Positions 1 to 8,315 of a stretch of 64,000 nt of DNA are shown here, one piece after another. The stretch lies in assembly GCA_902494085.1 (NCBI GenBank), contig CABURU010000006.1:1-64000 (forward strand), read 5' to 3'. The position numbers were made by a program, and so were the translations under genes. Source of the stretch: an uncultured Collinsella sp. Its GTDB lineage: Bacteria; Actinomycetota; Coriobacteriia; Coriobacteriales; Coriobacteriaceae. The notes beneath the pieces are model-generated. The model worked only from the letters and a program-made list of their open reading frames with translations. It ran no database searches and was not told the DNA's origin. Numbering within the stretch: the stretch's first letter is position 1; the number at the start of each line of letters is the position of its first letter.

Positions 1-38
1 ACACCCGTGCACCCCCGCCGCAAATAACCGTGCTAAAA

Positions 39-2687
39 CTAGCAGACGGCGTAGTCCTGGGGCTCGCGGCCGTAGTAGGCGTCCAGGTAGAGCTCCTTGA
101 TCTCGCTCATGAGCGGGTAGCGCGGGTTAGCGCCGGTGCACTGGTCGTTGAATGCCTGCTCGGTCATCTCGTCGAGGGTGTCGAGGAAGTACTGCTCGTC
201 AACACCGTAGTCGGCGATGGTCTTCTTGACGCCGATGAAGTCCTTGAGCTCCTCGAGCTTCGTGATGAAGTTCTCGAAGACCTCCTTGTCATCCTTGCCC
301 TCGATGCCGCAGTACTTGGCCATCTCGGCGTAGTTGTGCAGCGCGTTGGGGTAAGGATACTGGGAGAACGTGCCCATCTTGACGGGAGCCTCGGCGGCGT
401 TGTAGCGCATAACGCGGGTCAGGATGACGGCGTTGGCGAGACCGTGGGGCAGGTGATGGAAAGCGCCGAGCTTGTGGGCCATAGAGTGGTTGAGGCCCAG
501 GAAGGCGTTGGCGAAGGCCATACCGGCCATGCAGGAGGCGTTGTGCATCTCCTCGCGGGCATGCGGGTCCTTGGCGCCGTTCGTGAAGCTGGAGGGCAGG
601 TTCTCGAAGACGAGCTTAGCAGCGCGCTCGGAGAGGCCCTTGGTGTAGTCGGAAGCCATGATGGAGACGTAGGACTCGATGGCGTGGGTCATGACGTCGA
701 TGCCGGAGGCAGCGGTCAGGCCGCGCGGGGCGGTCATGCAGTTGTCGGCGTCGACGATAGCCATGTTGGGGAGCAGCGCGTAGTCGGCGAGCGGCCACTT
801 GATGCCGGTCTCCTTGTCGGTGATGATGGCGAACGGCGTGCACTCGGAGCCGGTACCCGAAGAGGTCGGGACGGCAACGAAGTAGGCCTTCTTGCCCATC
901 TCGGGGAAGGTGAAGATACGCTTGCGGATGTCCATGAAGTCCATGGCCATGTCCTCAAACTTGCACTCGGGGTGCTCGTACATCATCCACATGATCTTGC
1001 CGGCGTCCATAGCGGAGCCACCGCCGACGGCGATGATGACGTCCGGCTCAAAGAGAGCCATCTGCTTGGCGCCGCGACGTGCGCACTGCAGCGACGGATC
1101 GGGCTCGACGTCGTAGAAGCAGTCGTGGGCGATGCCCATCTCGTCGAGCTTGGCCTCGATGGCGCGGGTGTTGCCATTCTTGAAGAGGAACTGGTCGGTG
1201 ACGATGAAAGCGCGCTTCTTGCCCATGACGGTACCGAGCTCGTCGAGGGCGACGGGCGTGGAACCCTTCTTGAAGTAGACCTTCTCGGGAGCGCGGAACC
1301 ACAGCATGTTCTCACGGCGCTCGGCCACAGTCTTAACGTTGATCAAGTGCTTCACCCCAACGTTCTCGGAGACGGAGTTGCCGCCCCAGGAGCCGCAGCC
1401 CAGGGTCAGAGACGGCTTCATGCCAAAGTTGTACAGGTCACCGATGCCGCCGTGCGAAGACGGGGTGTTGATGACGATACGGCAGGCCTTCATGACGTGC
1501 TCGAACAGGCTGATCTTCTCGGCCTGGGCGGGGTGCACGTACAGAGAGGCGGTGTGGCCCGGGCCACCGGCGAGCACCAGGTGCTCGGCCTTGTCGACGG
1601 CCTCCTGGAAGTCCTTGGCGTGGTACATGGCCAGGACCGGGGAGAGCTTCTCGTGGGAGAACTCCTCCTTGGCGGGGTCGGTGGAGGTGACCTCAGCGAT
1701 CAGAATCTTGGTCTTGGCGGGAACCTCGATGCCGGCGAGCTCGGCGATCTTGGCGGCAGCCATGCCGGGGATGCGGTGGTCGAGAGCGCCGTTCTTGAAC
1801 ATGGCGGCACGCAGGGCCTCCATCTCGGCACCCTGCTTGACGAAGTAGCAGCCGCGCTTCTGGAACTCGGCCTTGACCTTGTCGTAGATGGTGTCGATGA
1901 CGGTCACGGACTGCTCGGAAGCGCAGATCATGCCGTTGTCGAAGGTCTTGGAGTGGATGATGGAGTTGACGGCGAGCAGCACGTCGGCGGTGTCGTCGAT
2001 GATGACCGGGGTGTTACCGGCGCCAACGCCCAGGGCGGGCTTGCCCGAGGAGTAGGCGGCCTTGACCATGCCCGGGCCACCGGTGGCGAGGATGATGTCG
2101 ACGTCGCGCATGACCATGTTGGTCAGCTCGATGGAGGGGACATCGACCCAGCCGATGATGCCCTCGGGAGCGCCTGCCTTGACGGCGGCGTCAAGCACGA
2201 GCTTGGCGGCGGCGATGGTGCACTTGGCGGCTGCCGGGTGCGGGGAGATGATGATGCCGTTGCGGGTCTTCAGGCTGATCAGCGTCTTGAAGATCGCGGT
2301 GGAGGTGGGGTTGGTCGTCGGGATGACGGCGCCCACGATGCCGATGGGCTCGGCGATCTTGGTGATGCCGTAAGCCTCGTCGCGCTCCAGGACACCACAG
2401 GTCTTGGTGTTCTTGTAAGCGTTGTAGATGTACTCTGCGGCGTAGTGGTTCTTGATGACCTTGTCCTCAAGAACGCCGCGGCCGGTCTCCTCGATGGCCA
2501 TCTTCGCCAACGGGATACGAGCCTTGTTGGCGGCCATGGCGGCCTCGTAGAAGATCTTGTCGACCTGCTCCTGCGTGTACGTAGCAAAAAGCGCCTGGGC
2601 CTCTCGCATCTGAGCGAGCTTAGCCTCAAGCGCCTCTACGTTGTCCACAATTGCGGGAGTAGTGTTTTCCGGTGACTTTTTCACCAT
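39..2687 (-). CDS. adhE: Bifunctional acetaldehyde-CoA/alcohol dehydrogenase AdhE
   Basis: This cytoplasmic fermentative enzyme reduces acetyl-CoA to acetaldehyde and then ethanol, reoxidising two NADH. The 882-residue length is that of full AdhE. The N-terminal half is a CoA-acylating aldehyde dehydrogenase with the active-site cysteine at about residue 255 (MICASEQS). The C-terminal half is an iron-dependent alcohol dehydrogenase, with a GGGSAMDAGK nucleotide-binding stretch and a histidine-rich metal-binding stretch (MAHKLGAFHHLPHG). The ATG at 2687 follows an AAGGAG ribosome site at good spacing. It is a single-gene unit read leftward. The family assignment is secure; physiological direction is known from the family only. 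Confidence 0.97.
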   Translation of the reverse strand: MVKKSPENTTPAIVDNVEALEAKLAQMREAQALFATYTQEQVDKIFYEAAMAANKARIPLAKMAIEETGRGVLEDKVIKNHYAAEYIYNAYKNTKTCGVLERDEAYGITKIAEPIGIVGAVIPTTNPTSTAIFKTLISLKTRNGIIISPHPAAAKCTIAAAKLVLDAAVKAGAPEGIIGWVDVPSIELTNMVMRDVDIILATGGPGMVKAAYSSGKPALGVGAGNTPVIIDDTADVLLAVNSIIHSKTFDNGMICASEQSVTVIDTIYDKVKAEFQKRGCYFVKQGAEMEALRAAMFKNGALDHRIPGMAAAKIAELAGIEVPAKTKILIAEVTSTDPAKEEFSHEKLSPVLAMYHAKDFQEAVDKAEHLVLAGGPGHTASLYVHPAQAEKISLFEHVMKACRIVINTPSSHGGIGDLYNFGMKPSLTLGCGSWGGNSVSENVGVKHLINVKTVAERRENMLWFRAPEKVYFKKGSTPVALDELGTVMGKKRAFIVTDQFLFKNGNTRAIEAKLDEMGIAHDCFYDVEPDPSLQCARRGAKQMALFEPDVIIAVGGGSAMDAGKIMWMMYEHPECKFEDMAMDFMDIRKRIFTFPEMGKKAYFVAVPTSSGTGSECTPFAIITDKETGIKWPLADYALLPNMAIVDADNCMTAPRGLTAASGIDVMTHAIESYVSIMASDYTKGLSERAAKLVFENLPSSFTNGAKDPHAREEMHNASCMAGMAFANAFLGLNHSMAHKLGAFHHLPHGLANAVILTRVMRYNAAEAPVKMGTFSQYPYPNALHNYAEMAKYCGIEGKDDKEVFENFITKLEELKDFIGVKKTIADYGVDEQYFLDTLDEMTEQAFNDQCTGANPRYPLMSEIKELYLDAYYGREPQDYAVC

Positions 2688-2727
2688 TTGTGTCTCCTTG
2701 CGATCGGAGATTTACCCTACGCCTTGC

Positions 2728-2736
2728 ATGATAGCA
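2728..2736 (-). promoter_or_regulatory. Candidate adhE promoter (extended -10)
   Basis: On the minus strand the sequence TGCTATCAT forms an extended -10 element about 40 bases upstream of the adhE start. I see no convincing -35 hexamer, which fits an extended -10 promoter. Not verified. Confidence 0.4.
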
Positions 2737-2784
2737 AGAAATTATTCGGCGAACGGTAAGATTCCCGTAAAAGGCACACTAAAA

Positions 2785-2815
2785 CGCTTCAACTAAATGA
2801 ATCGTTTCAACTAAA
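2785..2815. repeat. Direct repeat upstream of adhE, possible operator
   Basis: CGCTTCAACTAAA (2785-2797) is repeated as CGTTTCAACTAAA (2803-2815), 12 of 13 bases identical with an 18-bp period. It lies about 50 bp upstream of the candidate adhE -10. It does not look like a Rex operator. It could be an activator site, or chance. Confidence 0.35.
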
Positions 2816-2840
2816 ACTAGTCACCTACTGCATCGCCCCA

Positions 2841-3881
2841 CTCATTGGGGACAGACTCACATGAGTGCATTTACTCATTTGGGACAGACATCGATTTGCC
2901 ATTTTGCCGTTTTGGACCTGTTATTGCCGCTTATTGGATATAAATAAGTCGCAGGCTCAGCATTTCGCGTTCCTTCTCTCCTTTTAGGTGTTGCCTGTTC
3001 AGTTTTGAAAGGAGAGAAAATGCCTCGATGTGCCCGCGCCGTTTCGCTCACCGGCTACTACCACGTTTTTGACCGTGGTAACTCCAAGCAGATTATTTTT
3101 GAAGATGACTCCGACCGCTATCGTTTCTTATCGGACATCTCGGACAGGTTTTCACGCCATGAAGTGGCGGTGTTGGCTTGGTGCCTTATGGACAATCACT
3201 TCCATTTGATGGTTGATGACCCATATGACAACCTTTCAAAGGCAATGCAGTGTGCACTGACGGCATATGCTAAGTATTTCAATAGGAAAACGGGAAGAAC
3301 GGGGCATCTGTTTGACAATCGCTATTCGCGGGTCGCGGTTGAGTCGGACACGCAGGCGGTGCAGCTGCTCGATTATATCCATCTCAATCCCGTGAAGGGT
3401 GCGCTCGACTCGCTCGAGGCATACCGCTGGTCAAGTTACAAAGCATATCAGCTGGGTTACGATCCCTTTGACATTTGTGATGCGGCTCCTATGCTCGATA
3501 TTGTCGGAGGCTCCCGTTGCTATTGCGATCATCTCAAGGAAGTTGCCGGGCGCATCTGGACAGTGGAGGTTCTTCCACGCCGGCGGATCCCTGATGAGGA
3601 TGCCATTTCCGTTGCGCGCGAAGTCCTGCCGAGCATAGATCCTGCGCTGCTCAAGGCCCTGCCGCGACCCGAGCGCGATGCCTGTTTGCTGAGGCTCAGG
3701 CGGGCGCATCTCACGGTCAAGCAAATTGCCCGTATCACCGGTATCGGCGCCACAAGTGTGACCAAGGCCACCACAGGCTGGAACGAGGCAGCGTGAGGCA
3801 GGGTGGGGCGAACCGCTGCCGGCACGCGTCATGTCTGTCCCAAATGCTCGAAAGCACTCATGTAAGTCTGTCCCCAATGAG
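2841..3881. mobile_element. RAYT element bounded by 51-bp imperfect inverted repeats
   Basis: The left end (2841-2891) and right end (3831-3881) are inverted copies of the same 51-bp sequence with few mismatches. Each end holds two direct copies of an ACTCATTNGGGACAGAC-type unit. The only gene inside is a REP-associated tyrosine transposase. Such genes are known to lie beside REP palindromes. The right repeat abuts the rpmB terminator, so the unit sits neatly between adhE and rpmB. No target duplication was identified. Confidence 0.75.
3020..3796 (+). CDS. REP-associated tyrosine transposase (IS200-like Y1 family)
   Basis: A 258-residue protein with a Y1_Tnp HUH-type nuclease domain. It shows the HFHLMV histidine motif (in WCLMDNHFHLMV) and, downstream, a tyrosine-containing helix near AYAKYFNRKTG followed by HLFDNRY and YIHLNPVKGAL, typical of RAYT proteins. 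The C-terminal part (LTVKQIARITGIGATSV) resembles a helix-turn-helix. The ATG at 3020 follows AAAGGAGAG; an in-frame TTG at 3005 is upstream of that site and is rejected. Family members cut single-stranded REP-like hairpins; activity here is inferred. It is a single gene within inverted repeats. Confidence 0.9.
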   Translation: MPRCARAVSLTGYYHVFDRGNSKQIIFEDDSDRYRFLSDISDRFSRHEVAVLAWCLMDNHFHLMVDDPYDNLSKAMQCALTAYAKYFNRKTGRTGHLFDNRYSRVAVESDTQAVQLLDYIHLNPVKGALDSLEAYRWSSYKAYQLGYDPFDICDAAPMLDIVGGSRCYCDHLKEVAGRIWTVEVLPRRRIPDEDAISVAREVLPSIDPALLKALPRPERDACLLRLRRAHLTVKQIARITGIGATSVTKATTGWNEAA

Positions 3882-3886
3882 TGCAA

Positions 3887-3916
3887 AAAGGCGCCCTCCA
3901 CATGGAGGACGCCTTT
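3887..3916 (-). terminator. Rho-independent terminator of rpmB
   Basis: On the minus strand a stem AAAGGCGTCCTCC pairs with GGAGGGCGCCTTT around a 4-nt loop, followed by a T run. It lies about 70 bases beyond the rpmB stop codon and touches the RAYT right repeat. Confidence 0.8.
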
Positions 3917-3984
3917 GGTAAGTTCTATGTGAACGCGAGGTCTTTGACCCGGAGAGTCCGAGGTACTTGTTGGTAAGACCTTAT

Positions 3985-4173
3985 TTAGGAGCGCGCAACC
4001 TTGCCGGACTTGAGGCAGGTGGAGCAAACGTTCATCTTGCGACGGTGACCATCGACGACGACGTAGACGCGCTGGATGTTGGGGCGGAACTTACGGTTGG
4101 TGACGCGGTGAGAGTGGCTGATAGAGCGACCGGCAACGGGGTGCTTACCGCAAACTTCGCAAACTTTGGACAT
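3985..4173 (-). CDS. rpmB: Large ribosomal subunit protein bL28
   Basis: A 62-residue basic protein beginning MSKVCEVCGKHPVAGRS, typical of L28. It keeps both CxxC pairs (CEVC near the start and CSTC near the end), so it is the zinc-binding form rather than the cysteine-free paralogue induced in zinc starvation. The ATG at 4173 is preceded on the minus strand by AAGGAGGG; longer upstream starts lack a ribosome site. It is monocistronic, with its own promoter and terminator. Confidence 0.96.
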   Translation of the reverse strand: MSKVCEVCGKHPVAGRSISHSHRVTNRKFRPNIQRVYVVVDGHRRKMNVCSTCLKSGKVARS

Positions 4174-4227
4174 AACTGACCCTCCTTGGGCGACAAACGA
4201 ACATGTCGCGTTAACAAACAAGCCTGA

Positions 4228-4255
4228 ACTATAGCACAGAAGCATGTCTCTGTGC
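4228..4255 (-). promoter_or_regulatory. rpmB promoter with a palindrome in the upstream region
   Basis: The minus strand carries an extended -10 element TGCTATAGT (4228-4236). Immediately upstream is an inverted repeat, GCACAGA and TCTGTGC separated by 8 bases (4234-4255), where RNA polymerase or a regulator would bind. The same TGCTATAGT string precedes rpsT at 16907. Confidence 0.5.
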
Positions 4256-4496
4256 GCAATCTACACAGAGATATTCCTCTTTTGGCGATAGTGCCCACGC
4301 TACGGCCCTGGACGTAGATCCGATTTGCGTGCGGCAGAGGGGATTATGCCAGCTCGCAACAAGGTTTTCAAGCGCGTCCCACAAATATATATAGGTTTAT
4401 GGAGCTATTGGCTCCGTTTACGGATTGACTAGTATTTGTGCTCGCATTTGAGCCCGAGGTTGGCTACACTATGCCTTGACCATTAAAGGGGTACGA

Positions 4497-4585
4497 GATA
4501 CCCACATGGAATTACATAGCTGTCAATGAGCAGTACTTCCTGTGGGTGTCTGGTCCGCTTTGAGCGGTCGGGCATCTATTTTTTT
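4497..4585 (+). promoter_or_regulatory. Predicted transcription attenuator of the pyr operon
   Basis: Two mutually exclusive hairpins can be drawn. The first pairs GATACCCACATGGA (4497-4510) with TTCCTGTGGGTGTC (4537-4550). The second pairs 4545-4558 with 4564-4576, including CCGC with GCGG, using several G-U pairs, and ends in seven Ts (4579-4585), as in an intrinsic terminator. The arms share 4545-4550, so forming one prevents the other. The position ahead of pyrR suits PyrR-controlled attenuation. I could not find the classical PyrR binding-loop consensus, so the mechanism is uncertain. Confidence 0.55.
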
Positions 4586-4624
4586 GACTGTGTCAGCAGT
4601 CAAGACATGTGAGGAAGGAGATCG

Positions 4625-5209
4625 ATGGGCACGACTTCCCCCAAGGCGGTCATCATGGACGAGACCGCCGTCAACCGAGCGATGACCCGCATCGCGCACG
4701 AGATCCTCGAGCGCAACGAGGGCTGTGAAGACCTCGCTCTGGTCGGCATCGTCACGCGCGGCGACCTTCTGGCAAAGAAGCTCGCCGAGGCGATCAAGGA
4801 GATCGAGGGTGTCGACGTTCCGCTCGGCAGTCTTGACATCAGCTTCTATCGCGATGACTATGCGACCAATTTCGCTCCCGCGATCCACGCTACCAACATT
4901 CCCTTCAGCGTCGACGGCAAGCGCGTCGTGCTGGTGGACGACATCCTGTACACGGGTCGTACCATCCGCGCCGCTCTGGACGCCGTTATGGACCTGGGCC
5001 GTCCGAGCCGAGTCGAGCTGGCAGTTCTCGTTGACCGCGGTCACCGCGAGCTCCCTATCTCGCCGGACTTTGTCGGCAAGAACGTTCCCTCGTCGCACGA
5101 GGAGAACGTGCACCTATATATGAAGGAAGTCGACGGCCGTACCGCTGTCGAGATCAACGACGTCGCGCCGGGTTCCCACGTGGGCTCCGCGCCGCTGGGA
5201 GGTGAGTAG
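4625..5209 (+). CDS. pyrR: PyrR pyrimidine operon regulator / uracil phosphoribosyltransferase
   Basis: A 194-residue type I phosphoribosyltransferase fold with the PRPP-binding motif VVLVDDILYTGRT. Family members bind pyr leader RNA when UMP is plentiful and stop transcription; many also make UMP from uracil. The ATG at 4625 follows GGAAGGAG. It is first in pyrRBCKDF, directly behind a candidate attenuator, which fits autoregulation. The last 8 bases overlap an alternative pyrB start. Confidence 0.95.
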   Translation: MGTTSPKAVIMDETAVNRAMTRIAHEILERNEGCEDLALVGIVTRGDLLAKKLAEAIKEIEGVDVPLGSLDISFYRDDYATNFAPAIHATNIPFSVDGKRVVLVDDILYTGRTIRAALDAVMDLGRPSRVELAVLVDRGHRELPISPDFVGKNVPSSHEENVHLYMKEVDGRTAVEINDVAPGSHVGSAPLGGE

Positions 5210-5213
5210 TACC

Positions 5214-6158
5214 GTGGCGTTCAATCATAAGCACCTGATCGACATTACCGAGTACTCCGAAGAGGACATCAAGCTCATCCTCGAGACCGCCAAGGCGTTC
5301 TCCGAGGTCAACGAGCGTGCCATCAAGAAGGTCCCCACGCTCAAGGGCAAGACCATCGTCAACATGTTCAACGAGCCCTCGACGCGTACCCGCAGCTCCT
5401 TCGAGCTCGCCGAGAAGCGTCTTTCCGCCGACAGCCTCAACTTCGGTGGCTCCTCGACCTCCACGGTCAAGGGCGAGAGCCTCGTCGATACCGTCGAGAC
5501 CCTCAACGCCTACAAGATCGACTGCATCGTCGTGCGCGACAAGCATGCCGGTGCTCCCTACATCGTCACGCAGAATTCGCCCGCGAGTGTTATCTGCGCC
5601 GGTGACGGTAAGCACAACCACCCTACGCAGGCTCTGCTCGACCTGTACACCATCTGGGAGCACAAGGGTGACTTCCACGGTCTGAAGGTCGCCGTTGTCG
5701 GCGACATCGCCCACTCCCGCGTTTGCGGCTCGCTGATTCCCGCGCTGAAGATCATGGGCTGTGAGACCTACGCCGTTGCCCCCGGCACGCTGCTGCCGCC
5801 GGCGCCCGAGGTTCTGGGCTGCGACCACGTGACGAGCGACCTCGATTCCGTCCTGCCCGAGCTGGACGTCGTCTACATGCTGCGCGTACAGCAGGAGCGC
5901 CTCGAGGGTGCCCCGTTCCCGACCATTCGCGAGTACCATAAGCTCTTCGGCCTGACCAAGGACCGTGAGAAGCTCATGAAGCCCGACGCGATCATTTGCC
6001 ACCCGGGCCCCATCAACCGCGGCGTCGAGTTCGACTCCTATATGGCCGACCACCCGCAACGCTCCGTCATCCTGGAGCAGGTCTACGCCGGTATCTGCGT
6101 GCGTATGGCTATCCTGTATCTGCTGCTTGGAGGTGCCGATAATGGCCTTGCTTCTTAA
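5214..6158 (+). CDS. pyrB: Aspartate carbamoyltransferase catalytic subunit
   Basis: Joins carbamoyl phosphate to aspartate, the committed step of pyrimidine synthesis. The carbamoyl-phosphate motif STRTR is present in FNEPSTRTRSSFE, as is the HPTQALLD motif. I favour the GTG at 5214, eleven bases after GGGAGG; an in-frame GTG at 5202 touches that ribosome site and would add four residues. The product is 314 residues. No pyrI regulatory subunit gene is nearby. The end overlaps pyrC by 17 bases, so the pair is probably translationally coupled. Confidence 0.96.
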   Translation: MAFNHKHLIDITEYSEEDIKLILETAKAFSEVNERAIKKVPTLKGKTIVNMFNEPSTRTRSSFELAEKRLSADSLNFGGSSTSTVKGESLVDTVETLNAYKIDCIVVRDKHAGAPYIVTQNSPASVICAGDGKHNHPTQALLDLYTIWEHKGDFHGLKVAVVGDIAHSRVCGSLIPALKIMGCETYAVAPGTLLPPAPEVLGCDHVTSDLDSVLPELDVVYMLRVQQERLEGAPFPTIREYHKLFGLTKDREKLMKPDAIICHPGPINRGVEFDSYMADHPQRSVILEQVYAGICVRMAILYLLLGGADNGLAS

Positions 6159-7431
6159 GAATGCCCACGTCGTCGACCCGTCCGTCGAGCTTGACGGTGT
6201 CGTTGACGTCCTGATTGACGGCGACAAGATCGCCGAGGTCGGCGAGAACCTCGCCGCCGAGGGAGCCGTGGTCCGCGACCTTTCCGGTAAGTACCTCGTC
6301 CCTGGCCTGGTGGACATGCACGTCCACCTGCGCGAGCCCGGCTACGAGGTCAAAGAGGACATCGAGAGCGGCACCCGCGCAGCTGCCAAGGGCGGCTTCA
6401 CCGGCGTGTGCGCTATGCCCAACACCGATCCCGTTACCGATAACGGTACCGTCGTTGAGTTCGTCAAGTCCCGCGCTGCCGAGGTCGGTCACTGCCGCGT
6501 CTATCCGTCGGGCGCCATGACCCGCGGTCTTAAGGGCGAGGCCATGTCCGAAATGGGCGATATGGTCGCCCACGGCGCCGTTGCCTTCACCGACGACGGT
6601 CGCGGCGTGCAGGGTGCAGGCATGCTCCGTCGCTGCATGGACTACGGCAAGATGTTCGGCAAGGTCTTTATGAGCCACTGCCAGGACGAGGACCTGGTCG
6701 GCCACGGCCAGATCAACGAGGGCAAGGTCTCGACCCGTCTGGCTCTTGAGGGCTGGCCGGCTGCCGGCGAGGAGCTCCAGATCGCTCGCGACATCGAGAT
6801 CGCCAAGCTGACCGGTGCCAAGCTGCACATCCAGCACATCTCTACCGCCCATGGCCTGGAGATCGTGCGTGCCGGCAAGGCCGCTGGCGTTCAGGTTACC
6901 TGCGAGGCAACCCCGCACCACATGTTCCTGACCGAGAACGACCTGGACGAGACCTACAACACCTCACTCAAGGTCAATCCGCCGCTGCGCACCGACGAGG
7001 ACGCCGAGGCCATCCGTCAGGGTGTCATCGACGGCACCGTCGACGTCATCGTCACCGATCATGCTCCCCACACCCCGTGGGAGAAGGCCCGCGAGTTCGA
7101 GCTTGCGCCCTTTGGTATGATCGGCCTCGAGACCTCGCTGTCGCTCGTACTCACCGAGCTGGTCAACACGGGCAAGATGAGCGTGGGCCGCATGGTCGAG
7201 CTCATGGCCATCAAGCCGCGTGAGATCCTGGGTCTGGACCAGGTTCAGGTCAAGGCGGGCTCCGTTGCCGACCTGACCGTCTTCGACCCCGCTGCAACCT
7301 GGACGGTCGGCGAGGACGGCTACGAGTCGCGCGCCGAGAACTCCGGTTTTGCCGGCCGTACGCTCACCGGTCGTGCCACCGATGTGTTCGTCGGCGGTAA
7401 GCAGACGCTTGCCGACGGCTGCATCTGCTAG
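6142..7431 (+). CDS. pyrC: Dihydroorotase
   Basis: Zinc amidohydrolase that cyclises carbamoyl aspartate to dihydroorotate. The metal-binding HVHLREPG motif lies near residue 60 and a further metal-ligand stretch, VTDHAPH, lies towards the C-terminus. The 429-residue length is normal for the bacterial type I enzyme. The ATG at 6142 follows GGAGG within pyrB; an in-frame TTG at 6127 is less likely. A 92-base gap with possible hairpins separates it from pyrK. Confidence 0.96.
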   Translation: MALLLKNAHVVDPSVELDGVVDVLIDGDKIAEVGENLAAEGAVVRDLSGKYLVPGLVDMHVHLREPGYEVKEDIESGTRAAAKGGFTGVCAMPNTDPVTDNGTVVEFVKSRAAEVGHCRVYPSGAMTRGLKGEAMSEMGDMVAHGAVAFTDDGRGVQGAGMLRRCMDYGKMFGKVFMSHCQDEDLVGHGQINEGKVSTRLALEGWPAAGEELQIARDIEIAKLTGAKLHIQHISTAHGLEIVRAGKAAGVQVTCEATPHHMFLTENDLDETYNTSLKVNPPLRTDEDAEAIRQGVIDGTVDVIVTDHAPHTPWEKAREFELAPFGMIGLETSLSLVLTELVNTGKMSVGRMVELMAIKPREILGLDQVQVKAGSVADLTVFDPAATWTVGEDGYESRAENSGFAGRTLTGRATDVFVGGKQTLADGCIC

Positions 7432-7451
7432 CATAGCCTTATCGCTTTTGT

Positions 7452-7508
7452 GCGCGGCGCCCTTGCGGTGCCGCGCTTTCTGTTCGCCTGAACCATGCAA
7501 CCGCATGG
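7452..7508 (+). promoter_or_regulatory. Two hairpins between pyrC and pyrK
   Basis: GCGCGGC (7452-7458) pairs with GCCGCGC (7470-7476), followed by only three Ts. A second stem, CCATGC with GCATGG (7493-7508), lies just ahead of the pyrK ribosome site. They may be a weak processing or partial termination site, or may tune pyrK translation. This is the only sizeable gap in the operon. Confidence 0.35.
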
Positions 7509-7523
7509 GGGATTGGAGCGTCT

Positions 7524-8315
7524 ATGCCCACACCTTCCACTGCACGCATGCACGACTTCGAGGTCGTCTCGAACCAGGAGATCGCCGACGGCATCTTCTC
7601 GCTCGTTATCTCGGCCCCCAAGCTTGCAAGTGCGCTCAAGCCCGGTCAGTTCGTGAATATCGCCGTGCCGGGCGATGCTTCCTCGCTGCTTCGCGTGCCC
7701 CTGAGCTTCTATCGTGCCGACGCCGAGGCCGGCACCGTCGAGCTGTGGTACGCCGTCGTGGGCGATGATACCCGTCGTCTGTCGCAGATGGTCCCTGGCT
7801 CCACCTCCAACCTGCTGGGCCCTGGCGGCCGCGGCTGGTTCGTGCCCGAGGGTGCCAGGAAAGCACTGCTCGTCGCCGGCGGCATTGGCGTTCCGCCCGT
7901 GCTCTGCCTGGCTGGCATGCTTGCCAAGCAGGGTGTGGACGTTGACGTATGCCTGGGCTTTTGCACCGCGTCCAAGGCTGTGGGCGTCGATGAGTTCCGC
8001 GCGCTGGGAGCCACGGTCAACGTGTGCACCGACGACGGCTCGTTGGGCACGCACGGCTTCTGCACCGATCCTGCCGCCGAGCTGCTCGGCGAGGGCGGTT
8101 ACGACTACGTCGCCAGCTGTGGTCCCGCCGTCATGATGAAGAAGGTCGCCGCCGCTGCCGCCGAGGCCGGCGCGTACTGCGAGGTGTCGCTCGAGCGCAT
8201 GATGAGCTGCGGCTTTGGTGCCTGCAACACCTGCAATGTCGAGACGGTCGACGGTATGAAGGGCGCCTGCATGTGCGGCCCCGTGTTTGATGCTTCCAAG
8301 GTGGTGGTCTTCTAG
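7524..8315 (+). CDS. pyrK: Dihydroorotate dehydrogenase B electron-transfer subunit
   Basis: A 263-residue FAD and [2Fe-2S] protein that passes electrons from PyrD to NAD. The flavin motif RVPLSFY (about 57-63) and nucleotide-binding stretch LLVAGGIGVPPV (about 115-126) are visible. The cluster cysteines are about C229, C234, C237 and C249 in a CGFGACNTC...C arrangement. The ATG at 7524 follows a GGA-rich site. The stop codon overlaps the pyrD start by one base, as expected for partners of one heterotetramer. Confidence 0.94.
   Translation: MPTPSTARMHDFEVVSNQEIADGIFSLVISAPKLASALKPGQFVNIAVPGDASSLLRVPLSFYRADAEAGTVELWYAVVGDDTRRLSQMVPGSTSNLLGPGGRGWFVPEGARKALLVAGGIGVPPVLCLAGMLAKQGVDVDVCLGFCTASKAVGVDEFRALGATVNVCTDDGSLGTHGFCTDPAAELLGEGGYDYVASCGPAVMMKKVAAAAAEAGAYCEVSLERMMSCGFGACNTCNVETVDGMKGACMCGPVFDASKVVVF

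Noticed and set aside
30..2675. 881-codon open frame on the plus strand opposite adhE
   Set aside because: It mirrors the third-position GC bias of adhE; the translation is low-complexity (Val/Gly/Asp/His-rich) and matches no family, while adhE is complete.
4032..4298. 88-codon minus-strand frame overlapping rpmB
   Set aside because: Out of frame with the recognisable L28 protein and without similarity.
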